Source of the DNA: Maylandia zebra
Taxonomy: Eukaryota; Chordata; Actinopteri; Cichliformes; Cichlidae
Direction of reading: 5' to 3'
DNA: 64,000 bases
Assembly (NCBI RefSeq): GCF_041146795.1
Contig: NC_135170.1
Span: 23,926,033-23,990,032, forward strand
Shown here: positions 1 to 11,193 of the stretch, piece after piece
How the letters are laid out: the number at the start of each line of letters is the position of its first letter
How positions within the stretch are numbered: the first letter of the stretch is position 1
Program-made: the position numbers and the translations under genes
Notes under the pieces: model-generated
Databases searched by the model: none
The model's input: the letters and a program-made list of their open reading frames with translations, nothing else
Told to the model about the DNA's origin: nothing

Positions 1-1736
1 TTTGCATCATTTGCACACCTTTTATTCAGTTAGCTTGTAGTACCTTTTGGTCTGCAGAACTTATAATGAAATTTTCTTGTTTATCCACCAGATCACTTCA
101 CTCACTCTGAAATATTTCTCTTATTTTAGGTGATAACCACATTTCTTGAAGGTGATCAGTCACTGACTTTAAGTATAGTTTAGTATAGTAATGCCACATC
201 TTCTACACATTAATAATACCATTTTAGTAGACCTTATAGAAGTAATAATCACAAGACTGCAAAAAATATTTATCTTGTAGTATATTATGTTATGTGTCTT
301 TTCTTCTGGTCTGATACAAAGACATGCAGTCAACACAAAGAGAAAAACAGCAATGTATTTACAATTTACAAAGAATCACTTCTCTGTGAAAATAGCACTT
401 ATAAATATGATTTACATAACAAAATAAATATGTAAATTACCAATGTAGCTTGAGTTTTTTTTTCCTGTTAAAAAATATGTTACAGAATAAAATTACAATT
501 AGTAATACTTTTCCTTTTCTGGTGTGATGCGAAATAGAGGCCCTTTAAAAACATCATTTATAAAGACATCATTACATACAACATTGTCATTATATTAAAA
601 AGTGATCTCTATGAGATAATAATAAGAAGGGAGTTACAATAGTGAACACTTGATAGAGCCTATACATATACTCAAAAAATACAATACACAATATTCGTCT
701 CCCTTTAAATGTTCATTGCATTGATTTGAGGATTGCTGATCTACTGAGGTGACCTAACATGAGTTTTTGAACTGTCTTGTCATGATGATGCGGCCTGTGC
801 GTAAGAGGTATAGCTTAGATGTGATGGCACTGTGGTTTTTGTATAACTATGTATAGACATTAAACCAGATCCACTTTAGCACCACAGTTAGCATTGTAAA
901 ACAACTAAAGGGGACATTCTGACATCTTAAAATATACCAATTTGGTTTAGATGCTATCAAGGGAGTTACAGCTATAGGAACATTGTGTCTTATTGCATTA
1001 CTTTCATTAGCGGTAATAACACATGGTTTGTGCCTGTTTAGTTCAAACAGGGTAATTCTAACTGACAGTCTTTTGCTATGAGTTTATTAGAGCATCAGTG
1101 TCAGTTGTCTTTCTCTGGCTATTGTTTATGCTTTTATTTTTTTTTAGAGGTAAATATAAAATGTCTCCTTTCTGATTCAGCACTTAGCGCACTTATGATA
1201 TTTTCCTATATCTGCCTTGATGTCAGTTATTTTTGCAATGAGAGTTCCAATTACAGAAAAATGCTAGGGCCCAGTTGCACTGATAACAGTCTTATATTGG
1301 CTACTTAACAAAAACAGCATCCCTATGCCACTGTGGCAATGACTAAATTTAAACTATATGGAAGGACAAACATAAAAACAAAACATCAGTGAGCATCCTT
1401 AAAACTGGATTACATTCATGATATTTTCTTTTACAAAACAAAATATAATTTAAATGGTGAGTCGCAAAGATTTGTGCCTTGTCATTGTGGTATGTTGCCA
1501 CAGTACTTGTCACCAGATGGGAGAAAAGGGATTGTGGGACAAGGTCAAAGTCCCTGCACTGACTGAGGTTTGGAGTAAAGTAAACAGGAGGTCAGAGGAA
1601 ATTCATTATAGGTAGAATGGGTTGTGAAGATGGAGGGGTAGTTGGAGGTATCAGGCTTGGGAGACTGGCCAGAGAGACCAGCCAGCCAACTCTGCTTAGT
1701 TTAACGTTGAGATAATGCCTGTGTGTTTGTGTCCTT
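1..1736. other. notum 3' UTR and downstream sequence
   Basis: No exon is supported here. The stretch is AT-rich and lies directly 3' of the notum stop codon, so its right part should be the notum 3' UTR. The ORF at 1078-1308 has no recognisable family, and I see no other conserved protein signal on either strand. Confidence 0.5.
1083..1138 (-). other. candidate notum polyadenylation signals
   Basis: Read on the minus strand, AATAAA hexamers occur at 1083-1088 and 1133-1138, about 600-650 nt 3' of the notum stop. Either could end the transcript. Another hexamer lies at 21-26. No transcript data were available to choose between them. Confidence 0.3.
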
Positions 1737-4700
1737 TTAGCTGCCACTGCTGAGCATGCCCAGTAGCTTGCTGGGGTCCATTCCCTGCTGCTGGGCCATC
1801 TTCTGCACATCAAAGCCCATGTGCATGAGGAACTGAATGACATTCATCTCCTGCCCTGTGAACTGATCTCGGATGGTGGGGCAGGTGGGGTTGCAGTGTG
1901 GCCACGGGCAGCTGTCAATCAGATGCACAGGACAGCCTTTAGGCGGAGCCTTGTTGTTCCTGTTGTCGTTGAGGCTGCGGTCCCAGCAGTGCAGCGCTCT
2001 GGGCAAGGAGGTGCCTTTAACCTGCACATCAATCCAATAGCTAGAACACAACACAAGAGGGCGCTGTCAGCACACAGGTAGAAAATCGTACAGCGGGGAA
2101 GAGGCCTTTTGAAAATGAATAATACCCACTTTCTGGTGATAACTTCATGCGATAAACATGCTGGAGCAAACATAGCCCTAAAGAAAAAACAACAGAAAAA
2201 AAACAGTAATCAGTAAAAGTCTTTGCAATAATTCTTTGTAAATTTTCCACCTGAAATCCAGATGCATGGCCTTACGGGACATCTTTGAGTGTGTTCCTCA
2301 GCTCAGTGCCCAGGTTTTGGATGTAGCGCCACTGGCCCTCCTGCACAGGCTGACCTGTCAGCTGAATGTTGTCTACTGTCAACTGAGCCTCATCAAACAG
2401 CCACTGGACCACAAAGACAGGGCCTGCTCAGGGAAAATGAAAAATATCAGCCAGACAATGTGAGTATTCGTAGATCACATCACAATGCACATTTACTTGT
2501 ATCCACATAGATCATAAACCCACTTTTTATAGACGGGAAGACTCTGTATCCAAAAAAGCAGTTCCACTCTTCTCCTTCATGGGCTTGTTTGCACCGTTCT
2601 GGTACCATCCCTCCCCAGTACCTAATAGAAACAGACACAGATAGGATATGATGGGTATAGTAGCAACCTGGTGATCTCAGTTTAACGACTAGACTTAATG
2701 CTTTTCTTTTTAATAATGCTGGTAGATAAATGCATGAGGTGACACTGAAATATTCCTTAGTTCGGCTGCTTGAGGCTCAGACTGCTTGGGCTCGTGCATG
2801 ATGTGCTTTTTCACTCCCAGTGCCTTTATATGTGACTAATGGATGTCATCATCTCTTTCCAAGAGATTGTGCTTTGTCGCATGTTTTGTTTGTTCTCCCC
2901 AGCCAGCCATAGCAGCCAGCCACATCTAGCAGTGCTTGCTATTATTGTCTTATTGTTGGGACTTCTATCTATAATTTCATAGGAATCTGTATCTTGAGAT
3001 AAATATTGGTATGAAATAAATAAAACTAAACTGAGAGAAATCCCATACTTGATGCCTCTCTTGATGGTCTCAGTGGGGGCACAGCTGGCAGTGTCCACAC
3101 AGTCAGTGCAGTGGTACTGCTTATTGTCCAGGAACCAGCCAGAATCAGAAAGGCCTCGCACTTGTATCGCAGTGTGGCCCAGTCCCTCCAGCATCTCTGC
3201 CACACGGTCAACATTCAGAAGAACGCCAGTACCTCCCGCACTTCATACAAAAACAATATATATTTTCATCAGTACACATACATCAGTAAGAATGACGTGC
3301 AGAAGCTTTCAATATAAAACCCTGGGCAATATTTTTACATGTGAACACACCTGCTTCCTGCTAAGAGGAGGACTTTGGCATTTTCCAGACCTTTTTTCAG
3401 CAGGTCCTTCACAACCTCCTGAATAATGAGTGAGCCCATGAAGGCATAACCACCTGTGTACAACAGAGAGACAAACGAACTAAACAACTCTTCTTTCAGG
3501 GCAAATACATGTCAAGATTTTGAGACTTTAGTGGTGTCTCTTACTTTGATCTGTTTTGGCTGTAGCACCGCTCCAAACATCACTGGAGCAGTAGGGCACA
3601 AACCTACACAACAAACGTAACATTTAAAATGCCACTTGTGATTAAAAATTGGGCATCAACGAGCACAAAAGGCAACTTACACCATGTTGGCGTTCCACCA
3701 GTGAGGGTTTTCCTCAGGGAGTGGAGACAGGATCCCTGTGCCTGCAGAGACAGACCGACGTGTATCATTAGCCATTCTGGCTCCCTGAGACACATCCTCT
3801 TCTTACGCATCATCATTACCACGTGGATTACAGTTATTACAGTGCAACAAGAGAGAGAGGCGTCTCTCTTCCTTTAGTGGTGGGCGCCAGGTAGCCCTAC
3901 ACCGCAGCAACATTATGACCGGGTGTCAGTTTCAATAACACTGTAAATGAGCACAGATGCATCCCATCCTTTTAATTGCTGAGGCATTAAAAGCAGGTAT
4001 GCTTTTCACCTTGTGGTCAGGAGCCCCGGGTGGAGCAACAGGGGGGCTGATGGAAAGGCTCACCTGTTTTAGTCTGGGGCCACTTGGAGGAGCTCATTAA
4101 CCTTCTCATTGTCTCATATCGGCTGTCACAGTTTTCCTTGTTGAAGCAGTACCAGCCACCTGCAGGCAGATATACCAATAACAAAAAATAGGAACAATCA
4201 TGTCACATGTGATTTTTTTGGTATAACTGGACATGAAATGAGAAATGTGTTGAGGTGAATCAGTTTAGTCCAAAATACCAACCTTCTAAAAATATCAACC
4301 ACCGCCTGCTGCCTCGAGATTCTTTTAGGTAGTACCTACAAGAACCAAAGAATGAAGTGAGCACACGATAATAGGCATGGTTGAGTTTAAACAATATGTG
4401 TATATGATTCTAAATTCCTCAAGTTTTGCTTTACGCTGCCTGCATGAACGTCTTGGCCCACAGGTTTGAGACTTTCTTATGGAGAAAGAAATAGACACTG
4501 AAAGATAATGTGGCCATTGTTTCTACATCAGTGCTTGCACCCAAGCGTAAAATACACACATCGCATCATCAGTAATACAAACAAGGATGCCACGAACTTG
4601 ATGCTAATCTCAAAAAGGTGCCACGGATGAAAGCAATGATGCTGTGTGTACACGCTGCACTTCAAACACTGATACAGTGATCGAAAAGGAGATAAACATC

Positions 4701-7039
4701 ATCCTCTACCATATCCTGGTTCCACTGTAGATTCCAGTAGATGGTATTTTTCCATAATAAGCAACATACCATCATCTCTTCACTCTGAACACAATGTAAT
4801 AAAATGTGGATAAAACCAAGGCTGCCATTCAAAGTAATGGCATGATAGGAAGTAAAACTCTTTTGCTCAGGTGCAGTAGGTGCCAACAAACCTGCATAAG
4901 CCCAATTTAACGCCCTTAGAATGCACTTAGACACATGACTCTGAGCTATAGCTGCTCTAAGATTGTAGGAAACCTATCTTGGAATATTGGAGATATGTGC
5001 TGTCTGTGGTCAGTCCAGAAGAGGGCAATGCACCCATGGTTTAGGGTGCAGTCCTAACCAAATCATCCTCATCTTTTATTCAACAAAAACACAGAAACAC
5101 AAGGAAAATTAAATATTTTGGGTGTGTAAAGTAGCTTTCGCTGCAGAAACAAGAGGCTTCTGAATGTGCTTCTGTGATGTTGAAGCGTTTCCCCCCCCCC
5201 CATTTCACTGAATATCTGCTTTATTTTACCAGTGACTCAACTCAGAAGATTGGCAAACACATTTCAGTGACTTTAAGGCAAACAGACTTGGCTGAAGCTC
5301 TGAGCTGCTAACTCAGACACTGAATCACACTTTGGCTGCGCTTAATGTTTTAACTATTATTATTCAGCGATGTAGGCAGCTCACTCTTATTTCCATCAAA
5401 CATACTGAAGCCAGAATTGACAAGCTGAACAAACAAAGGGGGAGGTGTTGTGTCAATCCACCTATTTAAACAAGTTTCCAACAGATGAAAAACCCACTCA
5501 CTTCCTAGTAACTTGCTCTAGTAACTTTTTTCCCTTTTACATTACATACTTATGAATATCCGTGTAGCTATAACAATTGATGGATTAGCATCCCAGCTGA
5601 TAACAGCCACAGTGAATGAAAGGCCTTGTGCCTGTAACTGTTCCCTGCGTGCGCTCGTCCCCACGCTTTACACAGCCAGGAGCCGCCGTGTAATGCACAG
5701 CTCACTCTGCTCAGTCACATATATCAACAAATCAGAACGACAACCAAAGTATTCACGACTACACAACATGCTTTACAGCAGTGAATAATGAGTACGCGTG
5801 TAGTTGTGTGTAACGTTTCAGCCTTCTCTTGTGATGCAGCATAATGCGCGGACAGACATGACACATTAAACCGTCTACAGCTATACACCGATCTGTGTCG
5901 CTGACCTTTAACCTACAATTTGTCTTCTTGTAACTACACTGAAAAAAGAGTCCGTATGCCTTTTCTATTTTAGAGAAGGAGGGACTATATTTGGCGTTTG
6001 CTGTTTTAGCAGCACGATTTATTCCTCTTTAGTAGAGTTGGGGGGGGGGGGGGTTCACAATGAATGTTTTTGCTTCACAATATTATTAACAATAAAAACA
6101 ACTGAAAAAAATCTAATCTAACCTTCTATAAAAAATGTAGTTAAAAATCTACTATATTTTTATGGATATTTTACAGCATCCACCCTGAAAGCCGAACAGG
6201 TCAACCATCCGAGTACTCATCAGAGAAAGACGGACAGAGATGGGCGGGGGTCTAAAAAGTAAAATCGAAACTCTGCAGCGCAAAACCTGCATTCTAATTT
6301 GAAGCAAAGGAAATGAAGCATAGGCCATGCGGCTCTCCGCAAATTTCACGCTTCACTGACGCAAAGCAGCTGTCTATCTTTTACTCTGACTGAGGCATCA
6401 GGACATTGTTTTAATCATTTATTCTCCTTTTATTTGTATATATTCTTTTAATATGTTAAAAAAAAATTTATATGGTTCTTGATCGAAAATGAAAATAAAA
6501 TACGCGATTCAGCACTCCAAATACTGAGAAAATCAACGGAGATGCACTTTCTCCTCAGGCCAGATACATGTGGGTTATTTTAATGGCCAGCAGGACGGAT
6601 GAGTCCTGCTGAAGCACTCTTAAGGCAAAATAACAGCTCCTACTAGCCCAGCTGGCCTCTTTTTGACTTGACAGTAACCTCATACATGTTTATGGTCAGT
6701 TGTTACGTACCCCGCAGGACTGCCGTCGTTGCAGGTGACTGATGTGTTCTCCAAAAAGTTCAGCCTCATGTCGTAGTCAAGCTTTTGCGCCGAACAGGGG
6801 TAAAGGGACTGCGCAAGGTTCTTCACTTGTGTCATGAAGTTATCCATGTTCTCTTCCACCGCGGTGAAATCCAGAGGGAAGCTCTCGGTGGTATCACCCC
6901 GGTCTGCCCGGTAAGTGGGAGGAGGCGGTGAGCGTCGCGGTTGTGGGTTGCGGCCACCCCGAAACCTCCGTGCGCAAAGAGCTCCGGACTGCATCAGTAC
7001 CAGCAGCAGCACTGAAGAAACCACTCTGATCAGTGTCAT
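1737..7039 (-). CDS. notum: Notum, Wnt palmitoleoyl-protein carboxylesterase (11 exons)
   Basis: Secreted alpha/beta hydrolase that removes the palmitoleate lipid from Wnt proteins and so shuts off Wnt signalling outside the cell. Coding exons, 5' to 3': 6711-7039, 4283-4335, 4064-4159, 3681-3741, 3545-3603, 3351-3453, 3049-3240, 2524-2621, 2276-2423, 2130-2177, 1737-2040. All junctions are GT-AG and in phase, giving 496 residues, the length I recall for human NOTUM. An N-terminal signal peptide is followed by [32 protein letters not shown] (a likely N-glycosylation site) and GGWYCFN. The catalytic triad is visible: Ser about 234 in GSSAGG, Asp about 341 in QWLFDEAQ, His about 390 in ACLSHE. 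The C-terminus is LLGMLSSGS. An upstream in-frame ATG at 7069 would add ten residues; I chose 7039 because it has A at -3 and leads straight into the signal peptide. Teleosts have notum1a and notum1b; I cannot tell which this is. Confidence 0.96.
4336..6710 (-). other. notum intron 1
   Basis: A 2.4-kb intron between the signal-peptide exon and exon 2. It starts with gtacgt and ends in tgtag. It contains a short poly-C run near 5190 and a poly-G run near 6042-6054. I see no nested gene. Short ORFs at 4662-4934, 5552-5788 and 6152-6349 have no family resemblance. Confidence 0.7.
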
Positions 7040-7400
7040 CTTTGTGACGTCCTTTCTCCAAATTCTCATTTAAAACAAAAACAAACAAAAAAAAACTTGT
7101 CAGCTTCCAAAAGAGACAAATTAAATGTCAGGTAAAATCAAAAGTCCTCTGAGACCACTTGTAGCCACCCGCTGAAATAACTGGAAATACTTTCAGGCTT
7201 AATTTTGGTTTTCTTTCACGAGTGCGCCTACAACTCTTTCCTCATCTGTCTGGTACAACTCAAGCCCTTCTGGACCAAGCACACAAGCTTGAACGACAAC
7301 ACTGGTGCCATGCGCTTGTTTTTTATTCAAACTTTCCCCCCTTGTGTGACCGTCCAGCCAATCACAGGAGCGGGGCAGGACTCAGGGCATGATCAAGTCT
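7040..7400 (-). promoter_or_regulatory. probable notum 5' UTR and promoter region
   Basis: This is the sequence immediately 5' of the notum start. It contains a CCAAT motif near 7355 (cagccaatcacagg) followed by a GC-box-like gagcggggc. No clear TATA box is placed. The assignment rests on position and these two motifs only. Confidence 0.4.
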
Positions 7401-7416
7401 GGCAGACTAACTCCCT

Positions 7417-7440
7417 CCCCCCCCCCCCCCCCCCCCCCCC
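7417..7440. repeat. poly-C tract (24 nt)
   Basis: An uninterrupted run of 24 C lies about 380 bp upstream of the notum start, next to the CCAAT/GC-box segment. Homopolymers of this length are unstable and prone to sequencing error. Confidence 0.95.
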
Positions 7441-8116
7441 TTTTAATTTATAGAGGGAAAAAAATGTCCATGCGTTGGTTCTTTTGATCCGCAATGTTTT
7501 ATTTGATGTGGTGGCTTTTATTGGCCTTGAAATGCCCATTTCCCATTCCACCACAAATTTATGAAGTGAGAATATGCATCTTGTTACACACTTGCTTGAA
7601 AAAAACAAAACATAAACTGGCAGAGTTGCATCAATATTTAGCCAGGTTATTTTTAAGAGTTTACCTATTATAATTTTTTAAAATTATTTTTCAACACTTT
7701 TAAATGTAACTTAAAAGTAAAAGTTGATCATTTTTCACAGAGCACCGTCTGTTATCGCTACTCCACGCCCCACCTGGGAAAGAAAAGTGCAGACCTCTTA
7801 AAAATAAAAAAAAAATAAAAAATCAGTTCCAGTTCTGACGAGTTGAGTTGCTCACGTTTTGCTTTAGGTTTAGAAAAAGGGACTTAGACACCCCCCGCCC
7901 GCCCCCCCAACCCCTCCTTTTTTATCCAGATGGGGCCTCCAAAAGATCAAAGCAACCATCACTCTTTCTCCCCCTCTTTTCACCTCCTCCCTCCCACTTC
8001 AGTCTCTTCCAAACTTTCCTGCTCTACTGTATATTTTAAGTCGAGCAGAGCATCCTGATGGGAAGCCAGCTTTTTAACACAGGAATGCCTCGTTACAGTT
8101 GAGGTAGGCTTCCCTT
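7441..8116. other. upstream intergenic sequence
   Basis: No gene seen. AT-rich, with a pyrimidine-rich block at 7890-8030. A perfect TCF/LEF-type motif AGATCAAAG lies at 7944-7952, about 0.9 kb upstream of the notum start. Confidence 0.5.
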
Positions 8117-8834
8117 GAACAACCTCTCATTTTAAGGACACATTTAAGTTAAAGTGTAGCCCACAGGGCAAAAGGGATCGTTCATCAAAGTGAGACTTCA
8201 TGATGGTGTTTTGGTGACGTTTGTCGTTTTGACTTGAGCTCATTGGACAGGACATTACAGGGATTTCTAAAGTCAACCGAATATTTTTAACAACACTTAC
8301 ACACACTTTTATATTTATTTTCACAGATAGTATTTTTGTGACGCTACACCACTTTTTGTCATGCCCACAAGAGTTCTGATGTGAACTCTAGCCTTAGATA
8401 GCTTATTGATTAGCGCTGTATCAGCTTTGTGGGAGCAGGATTAGGATAAGCCCGTGTTTTTAATACAATCTCCTCATACCAACTCATCACAATTTTCATA
8501 ACAATCCACGAAGGCAAGAGCTCTGAAATAGAAAACAGAACTCCAAGACTTATTACGACGCATTGCTGAGAGAGGGCTGCAACTGCTTGGAAACTGGCTG
8601 GTCAAATTGTGGTCACACTTTAGCCTCCACGTAGCCAAATAGTTCTTTTTTCACATTATAGACTTTGCAATAGATAGTTTCATTTGTGTAACTTGTAAGA
8701 AAGTACTCTCTGAACAATTAAATTAAACTGCTGAAATAAAGTTAAAATAAAGTGGACAAGTTAGATGGATCAGGTAGACGTAAAACACAGAACACCATCA
8801 GTCTAAAACAGCTTGACATCCTCTCAGAGAGAGC
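8117..8834. repeat. 718-bp direct repeat, left copy
   Basis: Matches 10476-11193 at a constant offset of 2359 bp with no difference found by eye over the full 718 bp. It ends exactly where the LINE-like insert begins. The sequence looks like ordinary unique intergenic DNA, not a transposon. The same 65-codon ORF is carried in both copies and does not look protein-coding. Confidence 0.97.
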
Positions 8835-10331
8835 AGGGTGTATACCTCACCCCTGACGTCGTTGCCCACCTCTCAATTTTAAATACACTTAGTCATTGAG
8901 GGCTAGCAGGAGGGACCATGCGCTTACCTGCTGCTCCTTGGCAGGTAGCTCCATGCCCTCCTGGGTTTTAATTGCACCTTAGAACACATATGCATCAACA
9001 CTACAATGAGCGGGTGGAGGGAGGTTTGGAGTCTTCTCCCACCCCCATTCTCTGCGGCCTGCTGGAGCGGGGGGGCTAGTAGGAGGAGTTGGCCGTCCGA
9101 CTGCGGTCTGGGGTGTGGGGCCTCCCTGCTGCTGCGGAGTCGGGGTGGTCTGCCTCTCCCCACCGCAGGGAAAAGGGTAACACCACCTGGGTCTGGGTGC
9201 AATTCCCCCCTCCAGGGGCAAGGGTACCTAGACCCGGTTTGTAGAGTACGCTTGGGGAGTGTGATTGTGTGTACAGCGTCTCTTTATGTCTGTCTCCACG
9301 TTGGTTGAGTGTGGAGTGAGTGCATATGAGAGCATGAGGGTGGGAATGGATGTTTGTGTCTGTGTGTGCCTGTATGTCTGTGTCTATATGTCAGGTTGGG
9401 TATCAGACGCCACCTCTCTGGGGACACCTCAGGCCCTCCAAGGTTTGGAGGCCTATCTCCACCCACCACCACTTCCCCTGCCGGTGGCGGACTCCCTCAG
9501 GTGTCGGTGTGTTGGTGGTTCTTTGTGTCTGGGGGTGGGCGTCCGGGTACACACCGGCTCACTCCTTGGCGGCCGCTTGTCGGGGCCTGGGGCCTGGGGC
9601 TCGCTCGGGCCCCTTTGGAGGTGGGGTGCCCCCGGCCTCTCGGCCTAGGGCTCGGTCACTCAGGCGCAGCTGGGGGCCGGCGGAGCTCACGGGCGCGTCA
9701 CTGCAACCCCCCCTGGCTTCTGCTCCGCGGCTGCTGAGTGAGCCCTCATCTGGGACTCTCCTCAGCTCTTACTGGAACAGTGGCGCGGCTGCCCCTCTGT
9801 TGGTCTTCCATGGTCTCTTGTGTTCTGGGGTCCTCTGGATGTCTGGAGTTTTGATCTCCTCCATACCCGCTTCACACCCTGGAGGACGGGGCTGTGGCCC
9901 CCCCACACTCCCTAGCAGATCATTACATGGAGAAACCTTTGGAATGCAAGCATGCTGATCCACACAGGTATGCACACATGGGTATTCACAGACGCGGACT
10001 AAAGCTTTCTTGGCTGCTGCCTCAAAGCACACTGTGCACTGTCTATCTTGCGTGCTGCACAATATCGTTTATTACTTAGTAAATACTGATATCTATGACT
10101 AGCTAGTTTATTGTGATGGTGCTTTGTTTTCTCTATTATTATGTTGCTCTTTGTTGTTTGCTGTCTCCTCTGTTTGTTTGTTTGTTTGTTTGTTTTTTCT
10201 CCATACAGGTGACCCAGGAGTTTTTTTTTTTTTTTTGTCTCTCTTCCCCCCCCTTCTCACCGTCTCTTCTCCCCTTGGGTTTTCTTTCTTTCTCTCCCCC
10301 TCTCTCTCTCATTCATTCCCCCTGTCCTATT

Positions 10332-10366
<35 letters not shown>

Positions 10367-10434
10367 ACAAAGGATGAACTGAAGCTCTGCCATCACGTAA
10401 TGTCGCATACTGCTGTTTCTGATGTCATTTAAAG

Positions 10435-10475
<41 letters not shown>
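8835..10475 (+). mobile_element. 5'-truncated poly(A) non-LTR retrotransposon insert (3' region only)
   Basis: A 1,641-bp insert lies between the two copies of the 718-bp repeat. It is GC-rich at 9000-9920, unlike its flanks. It then has a (TTTG)n stretch near 10175-10195 and a pyrimidine-rich segment, and ends in two poly(A) runs at 10336-10364 and 10435-10475. The terminal poly(A) abuts the right repeat, as expected for target-primed reverse transcription of an RNA in plus orientation. No reverse transcriptase or endonuclease motif is present, so I read it as the 3' untranslated part of an L1-like LINE. The family is not identified. ORFs of up to 202 codons in the GC-rich part overlap in several frames and look incidental. 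Confidence 0.7.
10365..10434 (+). other. 70-bp segment between two poly(A) tracts
   Basis: A non-repetitive 70-bp segment separates the 29-A run from the 41-A run at the insert's 3' end. This is the layout of a 3' transduction, in which the element's own polyadenylation site is bypassed and downstream source-locus DNA is carried along. An alternative is a second, tiny insertion. Confidence 0.4.
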
Positions 10476-10479
<4 letters not shown>

Positions 10480-11193
10480 AACCTCTCATTTTAAGGACAC
10501 ATTTAAGTTAAAGTGTAGCCCACAGGGCAAAAGGGATCGTTCATCAAAGTGAGACTTCATGATGGTGTTTTGGTGACGTTTGTCGTTTTGACTTGAGCTC
10601 ATTGGACAGGACATTACAGGGATTTCTAAAGTCAACCGAATATTTTTAACAACACTTACACACACTTTTATATTTATTTTCACAGATAGTATTTTTGTGA
10701 CGCTACACCACTTTTTGTCATGCCCACAAGAGTTCTGATGTGAACTCTAGCCTTAGATAGCTTATTGATTAGCGCTGTATCAGCTTTGTGGGAGCAGGAT
10801 TAGGATAAGCCCGTGTTTTTAATACAATCTCCTCATACCAACTCATCACAATTTTCATAACAATCCACGAAGGCAAGAGCTCTGAAATAGAAAACAGAAC
10901 TCCAAGACTTATTACGACGCATTGCTGAGAGAGGGCTGCAACTGCTTGGAAACTGGCTGGTCAAATTGTGGTCACACTTTAGCCTCCACGTAGCCAAATA
11001 GTTCTTTTTTCACATTATAGACTTTGCAATAGATAGTTTCATTTGTGTAACTTGTAAGAAAGTACTCTCTGAACAATTAAATTAAACTGCTGAAATAAAG
11101 TTAAAATAAAGTGGACAAGTTAGATGGATCAGGTAGACGTAAAACACAGAACACCATCAGTCTAAAACAGCTTGACATCCTCTCAGAGAGAGC
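10476..11193. repeat. 718-bp direct repeat, right copy
   Basis: Second copy of 8117-8834, starting at the base after the terminal poly(A) and ending before the unrelated sequence ctcccgctcactg. Both boundaries coincide with the ends of the insert, so the repeat has the geometry of a target-site duplication. Confidence 0.97.

Noticed and set aside
9350-9958. 202-codon ORF in the GC-rich part of the insert
   Set aside because: Overlapping ORFs occur in several frames on both strands because the segment is GC-rich and stop-poor. There are no family motifs and it lies in a truncated retroelement.
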